Part shown: in pieces, positions 1 to 6,546 of the stretch
Numbering within the stretch: the stretch's first letter is position 1
Layout of the letters: each line of letters begins with the position of its first letter
Assembly (NCBI RefSeq): GCF_004571025.1
Contig: NZ_SPQT01000014.1
Location: forward strand, 149,839 to 213,838
Direction: 5' to 3'
DNA: 64,000 nucleotides
From: Bradyrhizobium niftali
GTDB lineage: Bacteria > Pseudomonadota > Alphaproteobacteria > Rhizobiales > Xanthobacteraceae
Translations under genes and position numbers: made by a program
The notes under the pieces: model-generated
What the model was told of the DNA's origin: nothing
Database searches by the model: none
What the model saw: the letters and a program-made list of their open reading frames with translations, nothing else

Positions 1-606
1 GGTCTTCAGGCTGAGATGGTTCTTGACCACCCTCTCGTACATATAGGCTTCCGCGATGAAAAGGTCCGCGCCATGCGCCAGCGGAATGAGCGTCTCCGTC
101 CATTCGGTGTCGGCGCTGTAGGCGAGCGTGCGGCCCTCGGTCTCGATGCGGTAGGCCAGGAACGGGCCGCCGGATTCGCCGTGCACGACCGGGTAGGGCG
201 TCACCGTCACCGCGCCGAACTTGCGGTTTTGCTCGGGCGCGAGTTCGACGACGGCGAGCTCGAAGCGCTGCCTGGTCTTCGAGGAATGCTCGAACAGAAC
301 CTCCATCACCTCCCGCAGTCGCGTCTCGATGCCTTGCGGGCCCGCGATCGTCAGCGGTCGCGTCCGCCGCGAGAACTGCGCATCGAGCAGGAAGAAGGGC
401 AGGCCTGCAAAATGGTCGCCGTGGAAATGCGTGATCAGGATCAGATCGATGTCGTTCCGATCGATCTCGAGCCGCTTCAGCGCCGGCAAAGCCGACGCGC
501 CGCAATCGATCAGGAAGTTGGCTTCGCGCCCTGCAACGTGGAAGCAGGTGTTGAGCCTGCCGCCCGAGCCGAAGGCGTCGCCGCAGCCGACAAAGCGTAG
601 TTGCAT
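1..606 (-). CDS. MBL-fold metallo-hydrolase, RNase Z-like (partial)
   Basis: The gene runs off the left edge of the window, so only the first 202 codons are present. The start is the ATG at 606-604, giving MQLRFVGCGDAFGSGGR. The protein carries the metal-binding motif THFHGDH of the metallo-beta-lactamase fold and a later AYSADTEW segment that supplies a further metal ligand region, as in RNase Z and related phosphodiesterases. It is a hydrolase of unknown substrate, probably cytoplasmic because there is no signal peptide. Function beyond the fold is inferred. A true tRNA 3'-processing RNase Z is possible but not shown. Confidence 0.85.
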   Translation of the reverse strand, partial: MQLRFVGCGDAFGSGGRLNTCFHVAGREANFLIDCGASALPALKRLEIDRNDIDLILITHFHGDHFAGLPFFLLDAQFSRRTRPLTIAGPQGIETRLREVMEVLFEHSSKTRQRFELAVVELAPEQNRKFGAVTVTPYPVVHGESGGPFLAYRIETEGRTLAYSADTEWTETLIPLAHGADLFIAEAYMYERVVKNHLSLKT

Positions 607-637
607 CGGCTGCGGGCTCCCTGAGCTTGACCCGGAC

Positions 638-940
638 TTAGCGGCGCGGCGCGCCGAAGACGCGCGACAGCAGCCAGATCGGGATCACGATGACCGCGCC
701 GAGCAGGAAGTAGCGCCATAGCCAGTTGATGGTATCGAAGCCGAGATCCCACAGCCGCTGGAACAGGAGGCGAATGCTGTGGATGATGTTCCAGGGATCG
801 AAGCCGATCGCCGCCAGCACGACGCCGACCAGGATCGAGAGCAGGACCAGGCGAAATGCGACCGCCAGCGGCGAGCCGCCGAGAAAGCGGTTCAGCCCGT
901 CGCTGCGGCCGGCCGGCAAATCTCTGACGTCTTGGACCAT
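638..940 (-). CDS. Small conserved membrane protein (DUF6460-like)
   Basis: About 100 residues starting MVQDVRDLPAGRSDGLNRF. The start at 940 is chosen because GAGGAG lies eight bases upstream of this ATG; the in-frame ATG at 970 lacks such a site. Two hydrophobic stretches (VAFRLVLLSILVGVVLAAIGF and a second near WRYFLLGAVIVIPIWLL) predict an inner-membrane protein with a short basic tail. It sits 31 bases downstream of the metallo-hydrolase gene in the same direction of reading but upstream in transcription order, so the two may be co-transcribed. The DUF6460 resemblance is from memory; no function is known. Confidence 0.7.
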   Translation of the reverse strand: MVQDVRDLPAGRSDGLNRFLGGSPLAVAFRLVLLSILVGVVLAAIGFDPWNIIHSIRLLFQRLWDLGFDTINWLWRYFLLGAVIVIPIWLLSRVFGAPRR

Positions 941-1054
941 CTGGAAACTCCTCGGGGATTCGACCCCCATTATACGGCACCGCGAGGCACATGGGGAACC
1001 CGCAACGGGGCGTCAATCGGCTTACGGGATTTTAATCCCGGATCGGGCCCGGGT

Positions 1055-2932
1055 TCACGCCTCCACTTCGACTGCTTCCGCTTTCAACATCTTTTCCAGC
1101 GTTTCCAGCCGGTCGGCCTCCCGCGGCGGCTTGTCCCAGCGTAGGCGGCTGATGCGGGGGAAGCGCATGGCGACGCCGGATTTGTGCCGCGGCGAGCGTT
1201 GCAGGCCTTCGAACGCGACCTCCAGCACCAGCCCCTTGTCAGCCTCGTGCACGACATGGCGTACGGGGCCGAACTTTTCGGTGGTGTTGCGGCGGACGAA
1301 GCGGTCGATCTGCAAGAGCTCCTCGTCGGTGAAGCCGAAATAGGCCTTGCCGACCGGCACCAGCTCGTCGCCAGTCTCACCTTCGGTCCAGACGCCAAAC
1401 GTGTAGTCGGAATAATAGGACGAGCGCTTGCCGTGGCCGCGCTGCGCATACATCAGCACGGCATCGATGATGTGCGGGTCGCGCTTCCACTTCCACCACT
1501 GCCCCTTCGGCCGTCCGGGCAAATAAGGCGCATCGCGCCGCTTCAGCATCACGCCCTCGACGGCGTCCGCGTCCTCGCCGGCGCCTGCGCTTGCGGGGTC
1601 GGCGCGCGCGGCGGTCAGCGCCTCCCAGCTTGCGAAGGGCACGGTGGGCGACAGATCGATGCGGGGATCGCCAAGTCTCCCGATGAAGGTCTCAAGTCGC
1701 TCGCGCCGCTCCGCGAACGGCAATTCGCGCAAATCGTTCGCATCGTCGCCGAGCAAATCGTAGGCGCGCAGATGGATCGGAAATTCCTTGATCAGCTTCG
1801 GCGAGACGACCTTGCGGTTGAGCCTCTGCTGGAGAACGTTGAAGCTCTGCACGCGGCCCTCGCGCAGGATCAGAAGCTCGCCGTCGATCGCGCCCGGCAG
1901 GCGCAACGACGGCACCAGATCCGGAAAGCTCCCCGTGATGTCCTCGCCGGTGCGCGAATAGAGTCGCGCCGTGATGTGGCCGCGGTCGTCGCGGCCTGCC
2001 ACCGCCTGCACGCGGATGCCGTCCCATTTCCATTCGGCGACGTAGTCGGCGGGGTCGAGCGCGGCGAAATCGCTGTCCTCGATCGCATGCGCGAGCATCA
2101 CCGGGCGGAACGGCGCGGGATCGCGATTGACCGGCTTGTCGCTGCGGCCTTCCAGCCAGGCGAACAGGTCGAGATAGGGCGGCGCGGGCCCCGGCCAGAT
2201 CAGCTCGACCTCATGCGGGTCCTTGTCGCCGAGCGCCGCCGCGGCGGTCTTCGCCAGCCGCGCGGAAATGCCGATGCGAAGCGCGCCCGTGACGAGCTTC
2301 AGCAGCGCCCAGCGTCCGGTCTCGTCGAGCTCGTCGAGCCAGCGTTCGAGCTGCTTCGGCAGCTCGGTCTTGCCGAGCGTGCGCAGCGTGGTGACGACTT
2401 CGGTGAGGGTCGGCGGCGGCGGGTTGTTGTGGTTGCTTGGGTGGAGCGCATCGCTGGCATCTCGCCCGCGGTACCCCCCTCCCTGACCCTCCCCCGCAAG
2501 GGGGGAGGGAACGGAGAGGCTCGTGCCTCCATCACTTTGGGATTCGCTATTAGCTGTTGTGCTCGCTGACAGCGCCGCGTTCCGCCGCGCTCCCTCCCCC
2601 CTTGCGGGGGAGGGTGGGGGAGAGGGGTGGCCCGGAAAAGATTCGACATTGTTTGCGCTACGTCTCGGCCACATCAGCGCCACCGTCTCCGAGAGATCGC
2701 CGACATAATCGTAGCTCAGTCCAAACAGCACCTCATCGGTGCGCGACGCGATCAGGTCGCGGATCAGCGCCGGCTTGGCGTGCTTGAAGCTGAGCGCGCC
2801 GGTCAGTGCGGCCAGCGCATAGCCGCGGTCGGGATCGCCGACCTCGCGGAAATAGCCGGTGATCAGCCGCAGCTTGTTGTTGCGGCCGGGCTCGTAGGCG
2901 AGACGGTCCAGAAGTTCGGCGAAGCGGTTCAT
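1055..2932 (-). CDS. Ligase-associated ATP-dependent DNA ligase with in-frame repeat insertion
   Basis: A 625-residue ATP-dependent DNA ligase of the bacterial ligase-associated (TIGR04120-like) type. It seals nicks by covalent AMP transfer. The adenylation motif KWDG puts the catalytic lysine at about residue 302, and later nucleotidyltransferase motifs (IDGELL, EGVMLKRRDAPY, WWKWKRD) are intact, followed by an OB-fold domain. The start overlaps the exonuclease stop as ATGA at 2929-2932, so the two are translationally coupled. Residues about 91-174, between two N-terminal helical segments, are low-complexity and encoded by two inverted copies of a GC-rich palindromic repeat (2471-2516 and 2589-2630). 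The reading frame stays open, so the enzyme may be functional with a linker insertion. Confidence 0.93.
   Translation of the reverse strand: MNRFAELLDRLAYEPGRNNKLRLITGYFREVGDPDRGYALAALTGALSFKHAKPALIRDLIASRTDEVLFGLSYDYVGDLSETVALMWPRRSANNVESFPGHPSPPPSPARGEGARRNAALSASTTANSESQSDGGTSLSVPSPLAGEGQGGGYRGRDASDALHPSNHNNPPPPTLTEVVTTLRTLGKTELPKQLERWLDELDETGRWALLKLVTGALRIGISARLAKTAAAALGDKDPHEVELIWPGPAPPYLDLFAWLEGRSDKPVNRDPAPFRPVMLAHAIEDSDFAALDPADYVAEWKWDGIRVQAVAGRDDRGHITARLYSRTGEDITGSFPDLVPSLRLPGAIDGELLILREGRVQSFNVLQQRLNRKVVSPKLIKEFPIHLRAYDLLGDDANDLRELPFAERRERLETFIGRLGDPRIDLSPTVPFASWEALTAARADPASAGAGEDADAVEGVMLKRRDAPYLPGRPKGQWWKWKRDPHIIDAVLMYAQRGHGKRSSYYSDYTFGVWTEGETGDELVPVGKAYFGFTDEELLQIDRFVRRNTTEKFGPVRHVVHEADKGLVLEVAFEGLQRSPRHKSGVAMRFPRISRLRWDKPPREADRLETLEKMLKAEAVEVEA
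2471..2516. repeat. Family C palindromic element, copy C1a (inside ligase gene)
   Basis: GC-rich element with core CCCTCCCCCGCAAGGGGGG, translated in frame in the ligase. The same core recurs at 10031-10176, 63829-63891 and 63978-64000. Here it forms an inverted pair with 2589-2630. Confidence 0.9.
2589..2630. repeat. Family C palindromic element, copy C1b (inside ligase gene)
   Basis: Inverted partner of C1a with core CCCCCCTTGCGGGGGAGGG. The roughly 70 bases between the two copies are unique sequence. Together they form a large potential stem-loop inside the coding region. Confidence 0.9.
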
Positions 2933-3975
2933 GCTTCGGCCTCGTCTTGAAGCGGCGTCTCGCTCTCCTCCTCGTCGCCATAGCCGACCAGATCGAGTGG
3001 CTGCGCCCGCAGACCGAGCGATTTGCACCAATGCACCAGCGCATCTTCCTGGCCGTGCGTGACCCAGATCTCGCCGGCGCCGGTGGCGGCGATCGTGGTG
3101 GTGAGGCCGTCCCAGTCGGCGTGGTCGGAAATCACCAGCGGCAATTCGACGCCGCGCTGCCGCGCCCGGGCGCGCACGCGCATCCATCCTGAGGCGAAGG
3201 CGGTGACCGGATCGGGAAAGCGGCGCGTCCAGAGATCGGATGTCGCCGACGGCGGCGCCAGCGTGATGGTGCCGGCGAGCGCCGCCTTCTTCACGCCCAG
3301 CACCGGCCTGAGCTCGCCGAGCGCGATCCCGCGGCTCTGATAGTACTCGGTGATCTTCTCCATGGCGCCATGCAGATAGATCGGCGCGTCATAGCCGGCC
3401 TGTCGCAGCAGCGCGATCACGCGCTGCGCCTTGCCGAGCGAATAGGCGCCGACGAGATGCGCGCGCTCGGGAAACAGCGCGACCGAGGCGAGCAGCTTCT
3501 TCACCTCATCGGCCGCATCGCCATGCCGGAACACCGGCAGGCCGAACGTCGCCTCGGTGATGAAGACGTCGCAGGGGACGAGCTCGAACGGCGTGCAGGT
3601 CGGATCTCGCGCGTCCTTGTAGTCGCCGGAGGCGACGATGCAGGTGTCCTTGCACGTTACCGCGATCTGGGCAGAGCCCAGCACATGGCCGGCCGGGTGG
3701 AATTTCACGCTGACATCGCCGAGCCGGATCTCCTCGCCATAGCGGATCGCCTGCGTCGAGCCGGCAAAATTCTCGCCATAGCGCAGCCGCATCATGTCCA
3801 GCGTTTCCTGCGTCGCCAGCACCGCGCCATGGCCGGCGCGGGCATGGTCGGAATGGCCGTGGGTGATCACGGCCCGCTCGACCGGGCGCACGGGATCGAT
3901 GTGGAAGCCGCCGGGCTTGCAGCACAGGCCGGCAGCAGCTGGCAACAGGATGTCTTGCGGACGCATGTGCACCAT
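2929..3975 (-). CDS. Ligase-associated DNA exonuclease, MBL/beta-CASP-like
   Basis: A 348-residue metallo-beta-lactamase-fold nuclease of the ligase-associated exonuclease family (TIGR04122-like), related to the SNM1/Artemis and CPSF73 nucleases. The metal motif THGHSDHARAGH lies near residue 40, with further ligands around HPAGHVLGSAQ, SGDYKD and a C-terminal ISDHADWDGL segment. It is thought to trim DNA ends before ligation by its partner, whose start codon it overlaps by four bases. Two starts are possible: ATG at 3975 or, three codons in, ATG at 3966 (MRPQDILLP), which matches how family members usually begin. Neither has a strong ribosome site. Confidence 0.9.
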   Translation of the reverse strand: MVHMRPQDILLPAAAGLCCKPGGFHIDPVRPVERAVITHGHSDHARAGHGAVLATQETLDMMRLRYGENFAGSTQAIRYGEEIRLGDVSVKFHPAGHVLGSAQIAVTCKDTCIVASGDYKDARDPTCTPFELVPCDVFITEATFGLPVFRHGDAADEVKKLLASVALFPERAHLVGAYSLGKAQRVIALLRQAGYDAPIYLHGAMEKITEYYQSRGIALGELRPVLGVKKAALAGTITLAPPSATSDLWTRRFPDPVTAFASGWMRVRARARQRGVELPLVISDHADWDGLTTTIAATGAGEIWVTHGQEDALVHWCKSLGLRAQPLDLVGYGDEEESETPLQDEAEA

Positions 3976-4000
3976 ATAGTCAGCGGACGCCTCAAATTAA

Positions 4001-4087
4001 GTCGTCATGCGCGGGCTTGACCCGCGCATCCATCGCCCTAAAGAGTTCCATTTTGATGGATTGCCGGGTCAAGCCCGGCAATGACGA
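4001..4087. repeat. Family B palindromic repeat, copy B1
   Basis: Two arms, GTCATGCGCGGGCTTGACCC and GGGTCAAGCCCGGCAATGAC, flank a short core. This intergenic element recurs with variations at 9167, 12869, 14867, 18657 and 47928. It lies between the divergent exonuclease and methyltransferase genes. Confidence 0.9.
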
Positions 4088-4101
4088 ACCTCGGTTTCCC
4101 A

Positions 4102-5028
4102 ATGCCCCTGCGCCTTTTCCACTCTTCCGGCGATCTCATGGCCGACCGCCGCTTCGAGTTCGCGCGCGATCTCCAGCTCAAGGGCGATCTGCCTGCCGCC
4201 GCCGACCTGCTGGAGCAGGCGATCGAGCTCGCACCCAATTTTGCTTCCGCCTGGTTCACGCTCGGCGAGATTCGTCAGCAGCTCGGCGAGCGCGACAAGG
4301 CCATCGCGGCCTTTCGTAAATCGCGGGAGTGCGATCCGGAGGATCAGCATGGTGCCGGCCTGCATCTGATACGGCTCGGCGATGTGCAGATGACGGAGAT
4401 GCCCAAGGCCTATGTGCAGGCCCTGTTCGACCAGTACGCGCCGCGGTTCGAGCACGTGCTGATCAACGATCTCGGCTATCGCGCCCCGGCGCTGATCTTC
4501 AAGGCGGTGCTGGCCGCGCGCGTCGCCGCGAAGAAGCCGGCTTTCTTCAAGCGCACCATCGATCTCGGTTGCGGCACCGGGCTTGCGGCCGCCGCCTTCG
4601 CCAGGCAGGTCGATCATTTCATCGGCATCGACCTGTCGTCCGGCATGATCAGGGAGGCGCGCGCGAGTGGTCTCTACGCCGAGCTCGAGGTCGCCGACAT
4701 GATCGAGGGCCTGCGTGGCAAGGGCGACGCGAGCGCGAACCTCGTCGTGGCCGCGGATGCGTTCGTCTACCTCTCCGATCTCGCGCCGGTGCTGACCGAA
4801 GCCGTGCGCGTGCTTGCATCGGGCGGCGTGCTTGCCTTCACGCTGGAGACGCATGACGGCAGCGGCATCGTTCTCGGCGAAGGCCTGCGCTATGCCCATT
4901 CGGCGGAATATGTGCGCGACGCCATCGCGCAAGCCGGACTGAAGCTCCTCACCCTGGAGCCGGCCTCGCCGCGCAACGAGAACAACGAGCCGGTGCGCGG
5001 CCTCGTCGTCGTCGCCGAGAAAACTTGA
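4102..5028 (+). CDS. TPR-containing class I SAM-dependent methyltransferase
   Basis: About 308 residues. The N-terminus (ARDLQLKGDLPAAADLLEQA, then AWFTLGEIRQQLGERDKAI) forms roughly two TPR units. The rest is a Rossmann methyltransferase with motif I DLGCGTGLAA and the acidic loop GIDLSSGMI. The substrate is unknown; the TPR may hold a protein target. The start at 4102 (MPLRLFHSSGDL) is preferred because the ATG at 4081 belongs to the flanking palindromic repeat. An internal ATG at 4138 (MADRRFEFARDL) is also possible. The gene interrupts the ligase-associated repair cluster on the opposite strand to the ligase. Confidence 0.85.
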   Translation: MPLRLFHSSGDLMADRRFEFARDLQLKGDLPAAADLLEQAIELAPNFASAWFTLGEIRQQLGERDKAIAAFRKSRECDPEDQHGAGLHLIRLGDVQMTEMPKAYVQALFDQYAPRFEHVLINDLGYRAPALIFKAVLAARVAAKKPAFFKRTIDLGCGTGLAAAAFARQVDHFIGIDLSSGMIREARASGLYAELEVADMIEGLRGKGDASANLVVAADAFVYLSDLAPVLTEAVRVLASGGVLAFTLETHDGSGIVLGEGLRYAHSAEYVRDAIAQAGLKLLTLEPASPRNENNEPVRGLVVVAEKT

Positions 5029-5143
5029 GTCTAGGCGCTACCGCCCTGCGATTTGAGCGTCATTGCGTCGCAAAGCTGCGACTTCCCACTTGCGAGCCGA
5101 GCTGCGTTGCCAGCACAATGCGCGCGCTAGGGAGAAACAAATA

Positions 5144-6373
5144 ATGACCAAGAATCCATCGCGGCGCGATTTCAGCGCCGCCGCGCTCGCCACCATCGCC
5201 GCATCCACCTTGCCCGCGCCGTATGTCTGGGCCGCGGAGAAGAAATACGATGCCGGTGCCAGCGACACCGAGATCAAGATCGGGCAGACCGTGCCGCATT
5301 CCGGCCCCGGCTCGCTCTACGGCGTGCTCGGGCGCGTCGGGGAAGCCTATTTCCAGATGCTGAACGAGAAGGGCGGCATCAACGGCCGCAAGGTCAAGTT
5401 CCTGACCATGGACGATGCCTACAGCGCGCCGAAATGCGTCGAGGCGACGCGGCGCCTGGTCGAGCAGGAGGAGGTGCTCGCGCTGTACGGCTCGCTCGGC
5501 ACCGCGCCGCAGACCGCCGTGCACAAATACCTGAACTCGAAGGGCGTGCCGCAGCTGCTGCTCAACACCGGCGCGTCGAAGTGGAACAACCCGAAAGAGT
5601 TCAAATGGACGATGGCGGGCCTGCCGCTCTATCCGACCGAGGCGCGCATCCTGGCGCGGCACGTCCTCAGCGTGAAGCCGAACGCCAAGGTCGGCATTCT
5701 CTACCAGAACGACGATTTCGGCCGCGACTTCCTCGGTCCCTTCAAGAAGGTGCTGGCGGATGCCGGCGGCACTGCGCAGGTGATCATGGAGCAGACCTAC
5801 GATCTGACCGATCCGACCGTCGACTCCCAGCTCATCAATCTCTCGAAATCGGGCGCCGACGTCTTCTACAACATCTCGACCGGCAAGGCGTCGTCGCAGT
5901 CGATCCGCAAGGTGGCCGAGCTCGGCTGGAAGCCGCTGCAGCTGCTGTCGGCCGGCTCGACCGGGAAGTCCATCCTCAGTGCGGCCGGCCTCGATAACGC
6001 CGCCGGGATCGTCGCGATCCGCTATTCCAAGGATGCCGGGCCCGGCCCCTGGGAAAATGACAAGGATGTGGTCGCATTCGATACGCTGCGCAAGAATTAC
6101 CTGCCGAACATCGATCCCGACAACACCATCGCCTATGCCGGTTATGGTCAGGCGGTGACCATGGGCGAGATTCTGCGCCGCTGCGGCGACGAGCTCACGC
6201 GCGAGAACGTGCTGAAGCAGGCCGCGAACCTCAACGGCTTCCACTCGCCGTTCTTCCTCGACGGCGTCGACTACAACTACACGCCCAACGACTACACCCC
6301 AATGAAGACGTTGTTCATCTCGACGTTCGACGGCAAGGACTGGCGGGTCTCCGACAAGCCGGTGACGGAGTAG
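5144..6373 (+). CDS. ABC transporter substrate-binding protein, branched-chain amino acid (LivJ) type
   Basis: A 409-residue periplasmic type I binding protein. The N-terminus has a twin-arginine-type signal (RRDFSAAALATIAASTLPAP, cleavage near AEKK). The mature part starts with EIKIGQTVPHSGPGS, typical of the Peripla_BP_6 family that binds branched-chain amino acids, urea, amides or aromatic acids. The start has AGGGAG ten bases upstream. No permease or ATPase genes are next to it, so it must use a transporter encoded elsewhere or act as an orphan sensor. The ligand cannot be told from sequence. Confidence 0.9.
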   Translation: MTKNPSRRDFSAAALATIAASTLPAPYVWAAEKKYDAGASDTEIKIGQTVPHSGPGSLYGVLGRVGEAYFQMLNEKGGINGRKVKFLTMDDAYSAPKCVEATRRLVEQEEVLALYGSLGTAPQTAVHKYLNSKGVPQLLLNTGASKWNNPKEFKWTMAGLPLYPTEARILARHVLSVKPNAKVGILYQNDDFGRDFLGPFKKVLADAGGTAQVIMEQTYDLTDPTVDSQLINLSKSGADVFYNISTGKASSQSIRKVAELGWKPLQLLSAGSTGKSILSAAGLDNAAGIVAIRYSKDAGPGPWENDKDVVAFDTLRKNYLPNIDPDNTIAYAGYGQAVTMGEILRRCGDELTRENVLKQAANLNGFHSPFFLDGVDYNYTPNDYTPMKTLFISTFDGKDWRVSDKPVTE

Positions 6374-6395
6374 GGGGAGGTCTCACGAGAGGCCC

Positions 6396-6488
6396 TAGGG
6401 TGGGCAAAGGCGCACTTGCGCCGTGCCCACCATCTCTCCAGGTATCCTTGCGCGAAGGGTGGGCACGCTGCGCTTTGCCCACCCTACG
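6396..6488. repeat. Family A palindromic repeat, copy A1
   Basis: Bounded by TAGGGTGGGCAAAG and CTTTGCCCACCCTACG, with an inner GTGCCCACC. The same element occurs at 30565-30664 and 51680-51780, with a variant at 23105-23213. It lies just upstream of the helicase gene and keeps the helicase frame open upstream of the likely true start. Confidence 0.9.
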
Positions 6489-6546
6489 AGACTGCGGAAG
6501 CCCACACCCCTCGACGAACCCGCCCCCACGGCTTACCTGTGATGCC

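Noticed and set aside
1184..2569. A 461-codon plus-strand frame opposite the DNA ligase
   Set aside because: Antisense shadow without motifs; the ligase is supported by several catalytic motifs.
2471..2630. Family C pair taken as a CRISPR array or insertion sequence
   Set aside because: There is no regular spacing, no cas gene and no transposase. The copies are inverted rather than direct repeats.
5055..5085. GTCGCA-AAGC-TGCGAC dyad before the binding protein
   Set aside because: Short arms in GC-rich DNA, which is likely by chance, and a degenerate family D remnant is a simpler reading.
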